A program made the translations under genes and the position numbers. Under the pieces are notes generated by a model, which was not told the origin of the DNA, did no database searches, and saw only the letters and a list, made by a program, of their open reading frames with translations. From JALYLC01 sp963743275 (GTDB lineage: Bacteria; Actinomycetota; Thermoleophilia; Gaiellales; JALYLC01): 64,000 bases of DNA. Numbering within the stretch: position 1 is the first letter of the stretch; every line of letters begins with the position of its first letter. This document shows, piece by piece, positions 41,605 to 50,700 of the stretch. The DNA lies in contig CAVUPB010000005.1 in NCBI GenBank assembly GCA_963743275.1, positions 372,001-436,000 on the forward strand, given 5' to 3'.

Positions 41605-42338
41605 ACCCGCCGGTCGTGCTCGCGACCGCGCAGCGGGTGCTCACGCAGCTGCGGCGCGACCCGCGCACGCTCGCGCTGATCGTGCTCGTGCCGTGCGTCC
41701 TGGTCGCGCTCTTCAAGTACGTCCTCGAGGGGATCCCCGGGACGTTCCAGCGCATCGGCCTGCCGCTCGTCGGCATCTTCCCGCTGATCTCCATGTTCCT
41801 CGTCACGTCGATCACGATGCTGCGCGAGCGCACCTCGGGCACGCTCGAGCGGCTGATGACGATGCCGCTCGCGAAGATCGACATCCTGCTCGGCTACGCG
41901 CTTGCGTTCGCCGCCGTCGCGATCGTCCAGACGGCCGTCGTGTGCACCGTCGCGATCGGCGCTCTCGACCTGCACATCGCGGGCTCGGTGCTCGTCGTCG
42001 GCGCGCTCGCCGTGCTCAACGCGCTGCTCGGAATGAGTCTCGGGCTGTTCGTCTCGGCCTTCGCGGCGACCGAGTTCCAGGCCATGCAGTTCATGCCCGC
42101 GTTCGTCTTCCCGCAGCTCATCCTGTGCGGGGTGTTCGCGCCGCGCGCGACGATGGCCCGCCCGCTCGAGCTGCTCTCGGACGTCCTTCCCATGACGTAC
42201 GCCTACGACGGCCTCGCCCGCGTCGCCGCGAGCGGAAGCATCACGGGACGGCTCGTGGCCGACGCCGCGGTGATCGTGGGCTGCTCGCTGCTCGCGCTCA
42301 CCCTCGGCGCCGCCACGCTGAGGCGCCGCACACCATGA
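41601..42338 (+). CDS. ABC-2 type transporter permease
   Basis: The 245-residue protein has six membrane segments, the ABC-2 landmark LRERTSGTLERLMTMPLAKIDILLGYA and a C-terminal GVFAPRATMARPLELLSDVLPMTYAYDGL. It pairs with the preceding ATPase. Its start is embedded in the ATPase stop (ATGA-like), and a sulfurtransferase gene follows after 16 bases. Drug or lipid export is the usual role; nothing narrows it here. Confidence 0.9.
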   Translation: MNPPVVLATAQRVLTQLRRDPRTLALIVLVPCVLVALFKYVLEGIPGTFQRIGLPLVGIFPLISMFLVTSITMLRERTSGTLERLMTMPLAKIDILLGYALAFAAVAIVQTAVVCTVAIGALDLHIAGSVLVVGALAVLNALLGMSLGLFVSAFAATEFQAMQFMPAFVFPQLILCGVFAPRATMARPLELLSDVLPMTYAYDGLARVAASGSITGRLVADAAVIVGCSLLALTLGAATLRRRTP

Positions 42339-42354
42339 ACGCCGGAGGAGTCCT

Positions 42355-43173
42355 GTGACGCCCCACGAGCCATCCCCGGCCGGCCCGCTCGTCGCTCCCG
42401 CGTGGCTCGCGGCACGGCTGGGAAGCCCCGGCATCCACGTCGTCGACTGCCGCTGGGAGCTCGGGCGGCCCGAGGCCGGGCGCGCGCTCTACGAGCAGGG
42501 GCACATCCCCGGAGCCGCGTTCATGGATCTCGACCGCGACCTCTCGGGCGCCGCGGGCGACGGGCCGAACGCACGCGGGCGGCATCCGCTGCCCGCGGCC
42601 GAGGAGTTCGCGTCCGCGGCCCGGCGCGCGGGGATCACGCGTGCGGGCCTCGTCGTCGCCTACGACCAGGGCGCGAGCGGCGGCGCGGCGCGCCTGTGGT
42701 GGCTCCTGCGCCACATCGGCAAGCGCGAGGTCGTCGTCCTCGACGGCGGGCTCGCGGCGTGGCGCGGCGAGCTCGAGGCAGGGGCGCCCGCGATCGCGGC
42801 CGGCGACCTCGTCGCGGGTGCACCGCTGCGCGACGACCTGGCGGATGCCGAGTCCACGCGCGCGGCCGCCGAGCAGGGCACCGCCGTCGTCGTCGACGCA
42901 CGCGCCCCGGAGCGCCACCGCGGCGAGCTGGAGCCGATCGACCCGGTCGCGGGCCGCATCCCTCACTCGCGCAACGCACCCTCGGCGGCGCCGCTGCCGG
43001 CGTGGCTCCTGGATGAGCAGCGCCCGGTCATCGCGTACTGCGGGTCGGGCGTCGCCGCCTGCGTGACGCTGCTCGCGCTCGCCGCCGGCGGGCGCGAAGA
43101 CGCCCGCCTGTATGCCGGCTCGTGGAGCGACTGGATCGCGCGCGACCTGCCGGTCGCCACGGGCGAGGGCTGA
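42355..43173 (+). CDS. Two-domain sulfurtransferase (thiosulfate or 3-mercaptopyruvate type)
   Basis: The 272-residue protein has two rhodanese domains: the N-terminal one with VVDCRWELGR, GHIPGAAFMDLDRDLSG, and the C-terminal one with DARAPERHRGE, GRIPHSRNAP and the catalytic cysteine loop AYCGSGVAA. It transfers sulfane sulfur to a thiol or cyanide in the cytoplasm. Its GTG lies 16 bases after the ABC permease. It ends 20 bases before palindromic element B. Confidence 0.92.
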   Translation: MTPHEPSPAGPLVAPAWLAARLGSPGIHVVDCRWELGRPEAGRALYEQGHIPGAAFMDLDRDLSGAAGDGPNARGRHPLPAAEEFASAARRAGITRAGLVVAYDQGASGGAARLWWLLRHIGKREVVVLDGGLAAWRGELEAGAPAIAAGDLVAGAPLRDDLADAESTRAAAEQGTAVVVDARAPERHRGELEPIDPVAGRIPHSRNAPSAAPLPAWLLDEQRPVIAYCGSGVAACVTLLALAAGGREDARLYAGSWSDWIARDLPVATGEG

Positions 43174-43192
43174 CCGGCGCGCCGGCGGCGTT

Positions 43193-43472
43193 AGAAGCTC
43201 TAACGGAATGAGCGTGTGATGGCTGGGGTGTGTGGAGCGAGCAGGAGTGCCGGCCGCCTCGCAGGACAGGCGGGACGCCTTTCCAAGAGGCGGGCGGTGC
43301 TCCTGCGAAGCCCCGCACCCCGCTCGCCCACGACGCATAAGGACATCACCACGCCGCGCGCGAGCGGGGTGCGGGTCGCCGCAGGTCTGGCGGGAGTCCG
43401 CGCAGCGCGCGACCGCCAGACCGCAGGCGATCCACACGCACCAGACGCCACGCTCATTCCGTTAGAGCTTCT
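43193..43472. repeat. Palindromic structured element, copy B (candidate ncRNA or miniature mobile element)
   Basis: A 280-base unit with perfect 24-base terminal inverted arms (inner part GAATGAGCGTG). Internal helices match copy A in position but not in sequence: GCAGGAG/CTCCTGC replaces GCGGGA/TCCCGC, GCACCCCGCTCG/CGAGCGGGGTGC replaces CCTTGG-CGCTC/GAGCG-CCAAGG, and TCGCC/GGCGA replaces TCGCT/AGCGA around GGTCTGGCGG/CCGCCAGACC. Unpaired blocks GCGAAGCCCC and GCAGGTCTGG are kept. Its right end is the first base of the TAA (read on minus) of the gene at 43472, so it replaced or became that gene's terminator. No coding frame is convincing. Confidence 0.78.
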
Positions 43473-43903
43473 TACACGAAGCGCGCCTTGATCTCGGCCA
43501 GGAAGGCCCGCGAGAGGCGCGTGAACTGCTCGGCGCTGAGCCGGATGCGATCGCCGATCTCGAGCTTCACGACCGTCTCGGCCGGCACGAGCTTGATGAC
43601 GTTGTTGCCCTTCAGGACTCCGTCGTTGCCGATCAGCGAATCCGTCATCAGCTCGACCTCGTTGAGCGGATTGCCGTCCTTGCCCGAGACCGCGCGCACC
43701 CGGTGCACGAAGTGGCGATCGAGGGCGAGCGTCATGGTGTTGAAGAACAGCGGCTCGAAGTCCGCGAGCGCGGATTCGAGGCGGGGATCCGGCCCGGCGG
43801 CCGCGATCGCGCCGGCGAGCTTCTCGTAGGCCGCGAGCTGCTCGTCGACGGCACGCGTGGCGCGGTCGAGCTCGTCCTGCGTGTAGTCCTTGCGTCCCAG
43901 CAT
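43472..43903 (-). CDS. Uncharacterised cytoplasmic protein
   Basis: A 143-residue protein starting at ATG 43903 after a GAAAGGACGG ribosome site. It is mostly helical at first (RKDYTQDELDRATRAVDEQLAAYEKL) and then has beta-rich text with NEVELMTDSLIGNDGVLKGN and VKLEIGDRIRLSAEQFTRLS. No signal peptide or membrane segment. I do not recognise a named domain; the composition and codon pattern look like a real gene. Its stop codon abuts element B exactly. Confidence 0.72.
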   Translation of the reverse strand: MLGRKDYTQDELDRATRAVDEQLAAYEKLAGAIAAAGPDPRLESALADFEPLFFNTMTLALDRHFVHRVRAVSGKDGNPLNEVELMTDSLIGNDGVLKGNNVIKLVPAETVVKLEIGDRIRLSAEQFTRLSRAFLAEIKARFV

Positions 43904-44015
43904 GGGCGCACCGTCCTTTCGTCGTCGGGCGGGCGGCGGATCCTCCGCCGCGCCTGTCGGAAGTAGATGCACGGGCGCTGCCGAAATCGACAGCCGCCGC
44001 GCGGGACGGCTAGCA

Positions 44016-44495
44016 CTAGCGCGGGTGCGAGCGCGCGAGCGGCGGGCCGACGACGTCCATCCCCGCACCCGCGCCCTCCCGCCGGAAGCCCTCGAGCCCG
44101 GCCTCGTCTTCGGGGAGCGCCGCGAACCGCTCGAAGAACCCCTCCATCCCGGCCGGGGTGAAGATCGCGAGGATGCGCGCCGGGCCCTGGCCCACGTTCT
44201 GGAAGCAGTGCGGCATGCCGCGGGGCACGAACACGAACGACCCGGCGGGCGCCGGGAGGATGTCGTCGCCGAGCCGGAAGCGCAACTCGCCCTCGAGCGC
44301 GTACCACCCCTCGTCCTCGTTCGCGTGCACGTGACACGGCGGCCCCTCGCCGGGCGAGAGCTCGCTCTCGAGCACCATCAGCGACCCGCCGGACTGCGCG
44401 CCACGCACCTTGAACGTGATCACCCCGCCGACGGGACTGCCGACGGCAACCCCCTCGCCCGGTCCCAGATGCACGGCCTCCAAGCCTTCGGACAT
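44016..44495 (-). CDS. Cupin-domain protein
   Basis: A 159-residue protein with a cupin core: PPCHVHANEDEGWYALEGELRFRLGD supplies the first metal motif and FVFVPRGMPHCFQNVGQGPARIL the second. It resembles quercetinase-like cupins common in actinobacteria. ATG at 44495 (MSEGLEAV) was preferred over an upstream frame extension. It stands alone; substrate is not evident. A hairpin-rich stretch separates it from the gene at 43472. Confidence 0.87.
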   Translation of the reverse strand: MSEGLEAVHLGPGEGVAVGSPVGGVITFKVRGAQSGGSLMVLESELSPGEGPPCHVHANEDEGWYALEGELRFRLGDDILPAPAGSFVFVPRGMPHCFQNVGQGPARILAIFTPAGMEGFFERFAALPEDEAGLEGFRREGAGAGMDVVGPPLARSHPR

Positions 44496-44587
44496 CGCAC
44501 GCTCCCCTGCTCGACACCTCTCCGCCGCGGGCAAGGATACGGGCGTACGCGCGGGCGAGGGCCGGGAGCGGCGAACCTCGCCGCGTG

Positions 44588-44806
44588 CTACCGCCGGGTA
44601 CCCACGAGGCCGATCAGCAGGGCGACAGGCCGGGCGATCCGGCGCGCGGCCGAGGGCAAGCCGGGCTGCGGCTCGCCCTGCAGCGCGCGCTCGGCCGCCA
44701 CCTGCTCGCGATGCATGCGGCGCATCGTCGCCTCCTCGCTCCGCGAGGGCCGGCGCGGGCCGTCGAGGGAACGGGTGGGATCGATCTTGGGCAGATGGTT
44801 GTACAT
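44588..44806 (-). CDS. Small hypothetical basic protein
   Basis: A 72-residue frame beginning ATG-TAC-AAC at 44806 right after a strong GGGAGGA ribosome site. The product is basic and Arg-rich (RRPSRSEEATMRRMHREQ) and ends in a hydrophobic ARPVALLIGLVG stretch, possibly a C-terminal membrane anchor. No family is recognised. The ribosome site is the main support. Confidence 0.45.
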   Translation of the reverse strand: MYNHLPKIDPTRSLDGPRRPSRSEEATMRRMHREQVAAERALQGEPQPGLPSAARRIARPVALLIGLVGTRR

Positions 44807-45024
44807 GACATCCTCCCGTGGGTTGCGCTCCACGCTAGATCCGGCGCACCGCCCGCGCCGTGCGCCGGATCACGCCGCGAGCGTGACCACCGCCACACTC
44901 GCATCTGTCGGATCGGCGTCGGCCGGCGAGCGCCGGCAGGCCCTTCGTTGGCGGCGGCTCCTGCGGGAGCCGTCGCCCGTTGCGGCGCCTCACCCGTGCG
45001 CCGCGGACGAGCGGCGCTCCGCGC

Positions 45025-46650
45025 TCAGCAGTCCGGATCGGCCAGCCGCCTGGCCATCGTGATGGGGTCGCCCGTGATCGCGAGCGCGAACGCCCCGCCG
45101 CGGTCGAAGCGCACGACGGACATCCCGTTGCGGCCGGGGACGACGCACGTCGCGGCGCCACTCGCCTTCCAGTAGGGCGAGAAGCGCACCTTGAGGCTGC
45201 CGAGGCCCGCACGGCGCACGGTGCCCGCGATGCGCTCGTGCTTGAACGCGGTGACGCGCGCGCCGGCGCTGCCGGTGATGAGGCTGGCTCGCCGGGCCGT
45301 CGCATAGATCGTGAAGCCGGCGTGCCGCCACGCCACGCGCAGGCCGGAGCGCCCGGTGCGGAGCAGGCGCGCCTCCGCCGCGGCGCCGTGGTCGTCGAGC
45401 GGGAACGGCGTGAGGACGACGTACTGGACGGCCGTGCGCGCGAGCCAGCGCCGGTAGGCGGGCGGCGAGAGCCTCGCGCGATACAGCAGCGCGTTGCGGG
45501 CGAGGTCGGTCTGGCGGAACCATCCCCGCGCGAGCGGTATGCCGCGGGACGGGAGGTAGTAGGCCTCCCAGCGCGCCGACGTCGGCACCACTTCCGCACG
45601 CACGCCGAGCGGCAGGTGGCGGTGCAGGAACGCAACCGTGGGCGCCCACGCCTGGGCGCGCGCGCTGCGCGCGTCCGCCTGCCGGCCGACCTGGATGAGG
45701 TCCGGGGCGGCGGCGTACGCGAAGGCCGCGACGGCGACGAGCAGCGCGAGTCGCCGCGGCCGCCGCCGCACCGCGACGAGGAGGAGCAGCGGGAACACGG
45801 CGTAGCGCAGGCGCGCGACGTTGTCGCCGATCGGGTTGGCGACGAGGTAGGAGGCGAGACTCGCGAGCCCCCACCCGCACAGGAGCCACGCGATCGGCCG
45901 CGTCGCATGGTCACGGTACGCGAGCAGCGTGCCGGCGAGCGCGAGCGAGCTCACGGCGGCCAGGTGCCAGATCAGGAACGGGTAGACGCCGGCGCCCGGG
46001 AAGACGACGAGCGCCAGCACCGCCTCGAGCGCGGCGAGGCCCCCGAGTCCCCCGGCGACGACGACGACGCCGCGGCGGTCACAGCGGCCTGCGAGGACGA
46101 TCGCGCCCCCCACGCCGAGCAGAAAGGCGAACGCGAGCGGGCTCGCGGCAAGCGTGAGGCCCGAGCAGGCGAGTGCCGCGACGCGGCGACCGCGCTGGAG
46201 CGCGGCGACCGCGCCGAGCAGCAGCGGCACTCCCAGCGCGTACGCGTCGAGTCCCGGCAGCAGCGGGAGCGCGGCTGCCGCGGCGAAGGCCCGCGCCGGC
46301 CAGCGCGCGTCCCTCCCCCACTCGCGCGAGCCGATCACGGCGAACAGCCCGCCCGACGCCGTCGTGCAGAGCACGAGCAGCGGCGTCACGCCGACGAGCG
46401 CGGCGAGCGCGGGCGCGAGCAGGCTGTAGGTGACGAGCGGATAGTCGCCCGTGTACCAGTAGTTGTCCCACAGCAGCGCGCCCTGATGCACCAGGGTGGC
46501 GCGGTAGATGTGCGCCGCGAGGTCCTGGGCGGGCGGTGCGAACGCGATGGCGGCGAGGGCGCAGAGTGCTCCGATGAGCGCGCACGCGACCGGCTCGCGG
46601 AGTGGCGGCCAGGCCGGGTACGACCTCCGCCGGCGCGCCGCCCGCACCAT
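45025..46650 (-). CDS. Large polytopic membrane protein with extracytoplasmic C-terminal domain (GT-C-like)
   Basis: The 541-residue protein has about ten to twelve membrane segments in the first 330 residues, with the first outer loop carrying DLAAHIYRATLVHQG and DNYWYTGDYPLVTY, acidic pairs like those in GT-C lipid-linked glycosyltransferases. The C-terminal about 200 residues look extracytoplasmic (WFRQTDLARNALLYRARL, VVPGRNGMSVVRFD). I cannot name the family. It directly follows the MBOAT acetyltransferase gene by 20 bases, so it probably takes part in the same surface polysaccharide work. Confidence 0.75.
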   Translation of the reverse strand: MVRAARRRRSYPAWPPLREPVACALIGALCALAAIAFAPPAQDLAAHIYRATLVHQGALLWDNYWYTGDYPLVTYSLLAPALAALVGVTPLLVLCTTASGGLFAVIGSREWGRDARWPARAFAAAAALPLLPGLDAYALGVPLLLGAVAALQRGRRVAALACSGLTLAASPLAFAFLLGVGGAIVLAGRCDRRGVVVVAGGLGGLAALEAVLALVVFPGAGVYPFLIWHLAAVSSLALAGTLLAYRDHATRPIAWLLCGWGLASLASYLVANPIGDNVARLRYAVFPLLLLVAVRRRPRRLALLVAVAAFAYAAAPDLIQVGRQADARSARAQAWAPTVAFLHRHLPLGVRAEVVPTSARWEAYYLPSRGIPLARGWFRQTDLARNALLYRARLSPPAYRRWLARTAVQYVVLTPFPLDDHGAAAEARLLRTGRSGLRVAWRHAGFTIYATARRASLITGSAGARVTAFKHERIAGTVRRAGLGSLKVRFSPYWKASGAATCVVPGRNGMSVVRFDRGGAFALAITGDPITMARRLADPDC

Positions 46651-46670
46651 CGCCGAGGCCACGGCGGCCC

Positions 46671-48071
46671 TCAGAACTGGTAGTAGAGGAACGGGCTCGG
46701 ACCGGCGATCGCAAGGATCGCCGAGGCGAGCAGCAACCCGTAGGCGAGGCCCCTGCGGAAGCTTCCGTCGAACTGCACCTGCCACGTGTTGGGGACGACG
46801 TTGACGAACACGAGCAGCGCGCCGATCGTGAGCGCGAAGCGGGTGTCGAGCAGCGCCGAGAGCGCCGATCCGCGCTCGACGCCGCCGAGGCCGACCATCG
46901 CTCCGAGCACGTCGCCCGCGCTGCGCAGGCCCGCCGAGCGGAACACCACGAACGCCGCGACGACGCAGACGAAGGTCACGAGGCGATTGAGCGCGCGGCT
47001 GCTGGAGGTGAGCCCGCGGGCGCGCAGCACGGCGTGGCCGGCGAGCAGGATCCCGTGGATCGCGCCCCAGACGACGAACGTGGCCGCCGCACCGTGCCAG
47101 AGGCCGCCGAGCAGCATCACGATCGCGAGGTTGCGGGCGGTCTGCAGCGTGCCGCCGCGCGACCCCCCGAGCGGGATGAAGAGGTAGTCGCGCAGCCAGC
47201 CCGAGAGCGACATGTGCCAGCGCCGCCAGAAGTCGGCGATGTTGCCGGCCTTGAAGGGCGAGTTGAAGTTCTGGGGGAAGTCGAAGCCGAGCAGGAGCGC
47301 GAGCCCGACGGCGATGTCCGAGTAGCCCGAGAAGTCGAAGTAGAGCTGCAGCGAGTACCCGAGCGCGGCCAGCCACCCGCCCGTCAGCCCGAGGTGGGCG
47401 TGGGCCGCGAACAACCGGTTGACGTCCGGGGCGAGCGAGTCGGCGATGAGGAGCTTCTTGGAGCAGCCGCAGGCGATGAAGAAGAGGCCCCGCGAGGCCA
47501 TGTCGGCCGTCAGGCGCGGCCGCAGGCGGGCGAGCTGCCGCGCCATCTGCTCGTAGCGCACGATCGGGCCCGCGATCAGATGCGGGAAGAGCGCGACGAA
47601 TGCGCAGTACCGCAGCAGACTGCCCTCCGGGGCGATCCGGCCCCGGTAGACGTCGATCGTGTACGACATCGAGTTGAACGTGTAGAACGAGATCCCGAGC
47701 GGCAGCACGAGGCGGACGATCGGCACCGGCTTGCCGAGGCCGAACAGTGCGAGCAGCCCGTCCGCCGAGTCGGCGAAGAACCCCGCGTACTTGAAGAGCG
47801 CGAGGATGCCGAGGTTGATGCCGAGGGCGAGGATCAGGTACGCGCGCTTCGCCGACGCGCTCGTGCTGCGCGCGATCATGCGCCCGGCGACGAAGTCGAT
47901 GCACGTCGAGGCCAGCATCAGGGGCAGGAACTTCCAGCTCCAGGCGGCGTAGAAGACGTACGACGCGAGCGTCAGCCATGCGAGACGCAGGCGGACCGGC
48001 CGCAGGGCCCACCAGCCGAGCAGCGTGAGCGGGAGGAAGCCGAACAGGAAGACGTGGCTCGTGAAGACCAT
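46671..48071 (-). CDS. MBOAT-family membrane O-acyltransferase (AlgI-like)
   Basis: The 466-residue membrane protein has the AlgI/DltB pattern: SWKFLPLMLAST, LPLGISFYTFNSMSYTIDVYRG, FPHLIAGPIVRYE, FDFPQNFNSPFKAGNIADFWRRWH and the catalytic histidine in GLWHGAAATFVVWG. It moves acyl groups across the membrane for O-acetylation of a cell-surface polymer. The two SGNH genes upstream on the same strand would complete the transfer. Its ATG is one base away from the stop of the SGNH gene before it. Confidence 0.93.
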   Translation of the reverse strand: MVFTSHVFLFGFLPLTLLGWWALRPVRLRLAWLTLASYVFYAAWSWKFLPLMLASTCIDFVAGRMIARSTSASAKRAYLILALGINLGILALFKYAGFFADSADGLLALFGLGKPVPIVRLVLPLGISFYTFNSMSYTIDVYRGRIAPEGSLLRYCAFVALFPHLIAGPIVRYEQMARQLARLRPRLTADMASRGLFFIACGCSKKLLIADSLAPDVNRLFAAHAHLGLTGGWLAALGYSLQLYFDFSGYSDIAVGLALLLGFDFPQNFNSPFKAGNIADFWRRWHMSLSGWLRDYLFIPLGGSRGGTLQTARNLAIVMLLGGLWHGAAATFVVWGAIHGILLAGHAVLRARGLTSSSRALNRLVTFVCVVAAFVVFRSAGLRSAGDVLGAMVGLGGVERGSALSALLDTRFALTIGALLVFVNVVPNTWQVQFDGSFRRGLAYGLLLASAILAIAGPSPFLYYQF

Positions 48072-48072
48072 C

Positions 48073-49173
48073 TCAGCGCGCCCTGAGCGCCGTCCCGGAG
48101 CGGCGGATGGCCCACGCCACGAGGCGCCGCGCGTTCGGCTCCGTCATGTGCACGCCGTCGTAGAAGCCACGGCGGCTCCCGCCGAAGGTCGCCACCCGGC
48201 TCGCGTCGAGCAGTGCGAACGGGGTGCGCTTCGCGAGGGCGTGCAGGTAGCTCACGACCTCGTGGTGACGGCGCTTCCACCCGAGCGGGCCGATCACGCG
48301 CAGGAGCTTCGGCTGCACGGGCGTGAGCACGATCACGGGCCGGGCCCCCCAGGCGTGCAGCGCCCCGAGCGTGCGCTCGAACCACCGCCGCGGCGTCGGC
48401 GCGAGCCCGCTGTAGCCGCTCGTGTAGATCGTGCGGTACTCCACGATCGACTGGTCGATGCCGGTCGAGAGGCTCGTGCCGCGCGCCTGCGCGAGGTCGT
48501 GGAAATCCCACTGGCGCAGGCCGTTCGGCGCGTACTCGGTGACGCCGTTCGTGCGGTAGGTGCAGTGCACGCGCGTCGCGGCGCTCGCCCTGGGCGAGGT
48601 CGCGACGCGGTAGGCGTCCTGTGCGGCCTTCCAGGAGAGCAGCGTCCACGCGCTGTCGAGCTTGGCGCCCACCCGGGCCGACGCCGAGAAGTAGCGCGAG
48701 AGCGCGGGCGTCTCGAGCAGGCCGGGATCGAGCGGGCGCGCGCGGAAGCTCTCGACGTCGACCAGCCAGAGCACGCGCTTGCCGGCGCCCGGGAAGCGGT
48801 CGTGGAGGAAGTTCGCGAAGGCCCACGCATCGGCCGGGCTGGCCGAGGAGACGGCGGCATTGAAGCTCGGCAGGCCCGTCAGCCGCGAGACGTACGCGGG
48901 ATCCACCTTCATCGCCCGCGAGGAGCCGTAGACGACGAGTTGAGGAGGCACGCGGAGACGCTCGGCGAGGCAGGCCTTGGTCGCCCGGTCGGAGAGGATC
49001 GCCGTGGGGAACACGGCACTGCCGACGAACCCGTACGGGTCGATCACCGCGCTGAAGGCTCCGACGCACACGAGCAGCGCCAGCGCGCCCGTGAGGACGC
49101 CGGCGACGAAGCGCCGCTGCCCGCGCGCGTCGCGGGGGCCGCCCGCCGGGCGGGAATGATCCGACTCCGTCAC
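48073..49173 (-). CDS. SGNH-like protein of a polysaccharide O-acetylation system, first copy
   Basis: The 366-residue protein has an N-terminal membrane anchor (LTGALALLVCVGAFSAVI) and an extracytoplasmic domain with VVYGSSRAMK (nucleophile serine), an Asn/Ser-rich NAAVSSASPADAW and the closing FYDGVHMTEPN (Asp-x-x-His dyad), as in AlgJ/DltD-type acetyl-transfer partners. GTG at 49173 overlaps the stop of the second copy. Together with the MBOAT protein it should acetylate an exported polymer; which polymer is unknown. Confidence 0.8.
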   Translation of the reverse strand: MTESDHSRPAGGPRDARGQRRFVAGVLTGALALLVCVGAFSAVIDPYGFVGSAVFPTAILSDRATKACLAERLRVPPQLVVYGSSRAMKVDPAYVSRLTGLPSFNAAVSSASPADAWAFANFLHDRFPGAGKRVLWLVDVESFRARPLDPGLLETPALSRYFSASARVGAKLDSAWTLLSWKAAQDAYRVATSPRASAATRVHCTYRTNGVTEYAPNGLRQWDFHDLAQARGTSLSTGIDQSIVEYRTIYTSGYSGLAPTPRRWFERTLGALHAWGARPVIVLTPVQPKLLRVIGPLGWKRRHHEVVSYLHALAKRTPFALLDASRVATFGGSRRGFYDGVHMTEPNARRLVAWAIRRSGTALRAR

Positions 49174-50180
49174 GGCGCCGCCAGGTCGCGTCGTGCGCGC
49201 CGCACGATCCAGGCCGCCAGCCGGCGGGTGTTCTCGACGCGCATGTGCACGCCGTCGTAGAAGCCGTCCGGTCGCCCTCCGAACGACGTGATGCGGCTCG
49301 CGTCGAGCACTGTGAAGCGCCCGCGCAGACCGTGCAGCATCCTCAGCACGTCGGCGTGGCGGCGGTTCCAGCCGGCCGGGCCGACCGCCCGCAGGAACGC
49401 CGGATGCACGGGCGTGAGCACGATCACCGGCCGCACGCCCCAGGCGTTGAACGCGCGGATCGTGCGCGCGGCCCAGGCGGCCTCGTCGGCCGAGACGCCC
49501 GGGAATCCCGTCGCGTAGATCCGCCGGTAGCGGTCGATCGCGAGCCGCAGCCCCTGGCCGAGCGTCATGCCCCGGGCGGCCGCGACATCGTGGAAGTCGC
49601 GTGCGCGGAATCCGTCGGGCGCGTAGCGCGCCGACGTGCTCGTCGTGAACGTGCAGCGCAGCGGCGCCGGGGCGTGGCTCCGCTCGGGGGCCGCGCGCAC
49701 GACGCCGCCCGAGCGCACGAACGAGCGCGCCAGCACGGGTGTGTCGAGCAGGCTCGCATCGAAGTGATGGGGGCGCAGCGATTCGAGGTCGAGCAGCCAG
49801 AGTGCGCGCACCGGCCGCGACCGCGCCTGATCGTGTGCGAGGTGCGCGAAGGCCCACGTGTCCTCCGTCGTCGCGGACGACACGCTCGCGTTGAACACCC
49901 GCTCGCCGAGCAGCGACCCGAGATACGACGGCTCGAGCTTGGCCGCGCGCGACGACCCGTAGACCACGACCTGCGGGGCGGGAACGCGGCGTGCCAGCAG
50001 GCAGGCCTTGATCGCGCGATCCGACGACGCCGCGTGCGCAGCTCCGGCGGCCACCCAGCTACAGGCGATGGCCGCCGCTGCGAGAACGATGCGGCTCGCA
50101 CCGGCGCGACCCCGCAGGGACCGCGCCGGTGGGAGACCGCAGGCGTCAGCCCGCAGACCGGGTCGGGATGTCGCACGCAT
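49170..50180 (-). CDS. SGNH-like protein of a polysaccharide O-acetylation system, second copy
   Basis: The 336-residue paralogue of the preceding product has a signal/anchor (IVLAAAAIACSWVAAGAAHA), VVYGSSRAAKLEPSYL, NASVSSATTEDTW and FYDGVHMRVEN in the same order, so the serine and Asp-His residues are kept. The N-terminal spacer is shorter than in copy one. Two tandem SGNH proteins with one MBOAT suggests either division of labour or two acceptor sites. ATG 50180 is preferred to a GTG two codons earlier. Confidence 0.8.
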   Translation of the reverse strand: MRATSRPGLRADACGLPPARSLRGRAGASRIVLAAAAIACSWVAAGAAHAASSDRAIKACLLARRVPAPQVVVYGSSRAAKLEPSYLGSLLGERVFNASVSSATTEDTWAFAHLAHDQARSRPVRALWLLDLESLRPHHFDASLLDTPVLARSFVRSGGVVRAAPERSHAPAPLRCTFTTSTSARYAPDGFRARDFHDVAAARGMTLGQGLRLAIDRYRRIYATGFPGVSADEAAWAARTIRAFNAWGVRPVIVLTPVHPAFLRAVGPAGWNRRHADVLRMLHGLRGRFTVLDASRITSFGGRPDGFYDGVHMRVENTRRLAAWIVRRARRDLAAP

Positions 50181-50213
50181 GGGCACGACCTCGCGAGCCT
50201 CCGCGCGGATGCC

Positions 50214-50573
50214 CTAGGAGACGATCAGCGTCCCGTGCATGCCGGCGTCCTCGTGGCCGGGCACCGAGCAGTAGTAGTTGTACTTGCCGGCCTTGAGCGT
50301 GACGAAGAACGACGTCGCCGACTTGCGGACCGTCGCGCTCTTGCCCTTCTCGTTCTCACCCTGCTCGACGTTGACGTTGTGCTTGAGCGCCGAGCGATTG
50401 AGGAACACGATCTTGATCCTGCCCGCATGCGCGCGGACGACCTTCTGGTCGTAGCGCAGTCCGGAGACCGGCGCGCTGAGGTGCACCACGCTGAGCGTGG
50501 CGGCCGACGCGGACGAGACAGCTCCCACGACAAGGACACCCGTAGTGGCGAGGACGAGCAGCAGATTGCGCAT
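50214..50573 (-). CDS. Secreted plastocyanin-like blue copper protein
   Basis: The 119-residue protein starts with a signal peptide (LLVLATTGVLVVGAVSSASA). The mature barrel carries a type 1 copper set: His in LKHNVNVEQ, Cys and His in YYCSVPGHEDAGM and the final Met, the usual cupredoxin Cys-x4-His-x4-Met loop with slight variation. It probably carries electrons at the cell surface. It is near the ferric-reductase-like gene at 50701, on the same strand and possibly co-transcribed. Confidence 0.9.
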   Translation of the reverse strand: MRNLLLVLATTGVLVVGAVSSASAATLSVVHLSAPVSGLRYDQKVVRAHAGRIKIVFLNRSALKHNVNVEQGENEKGKSATVRKSATSFFVTLKAGKYNYYCSVPGHEDAGMHGTLIVS

Positions 50574-50700
50574 TCGGATTCGGCTTCTTCCTGTCGGACG
50601 TGGACGGCGGGGGTGCCGGCCACTCCGTGGAGTGAACCCGGGGCAGATGAGAGCGCAATGAACCGCTGCGCCTGCCGTCGCCCCGGCTCGCGCTCGCGTC

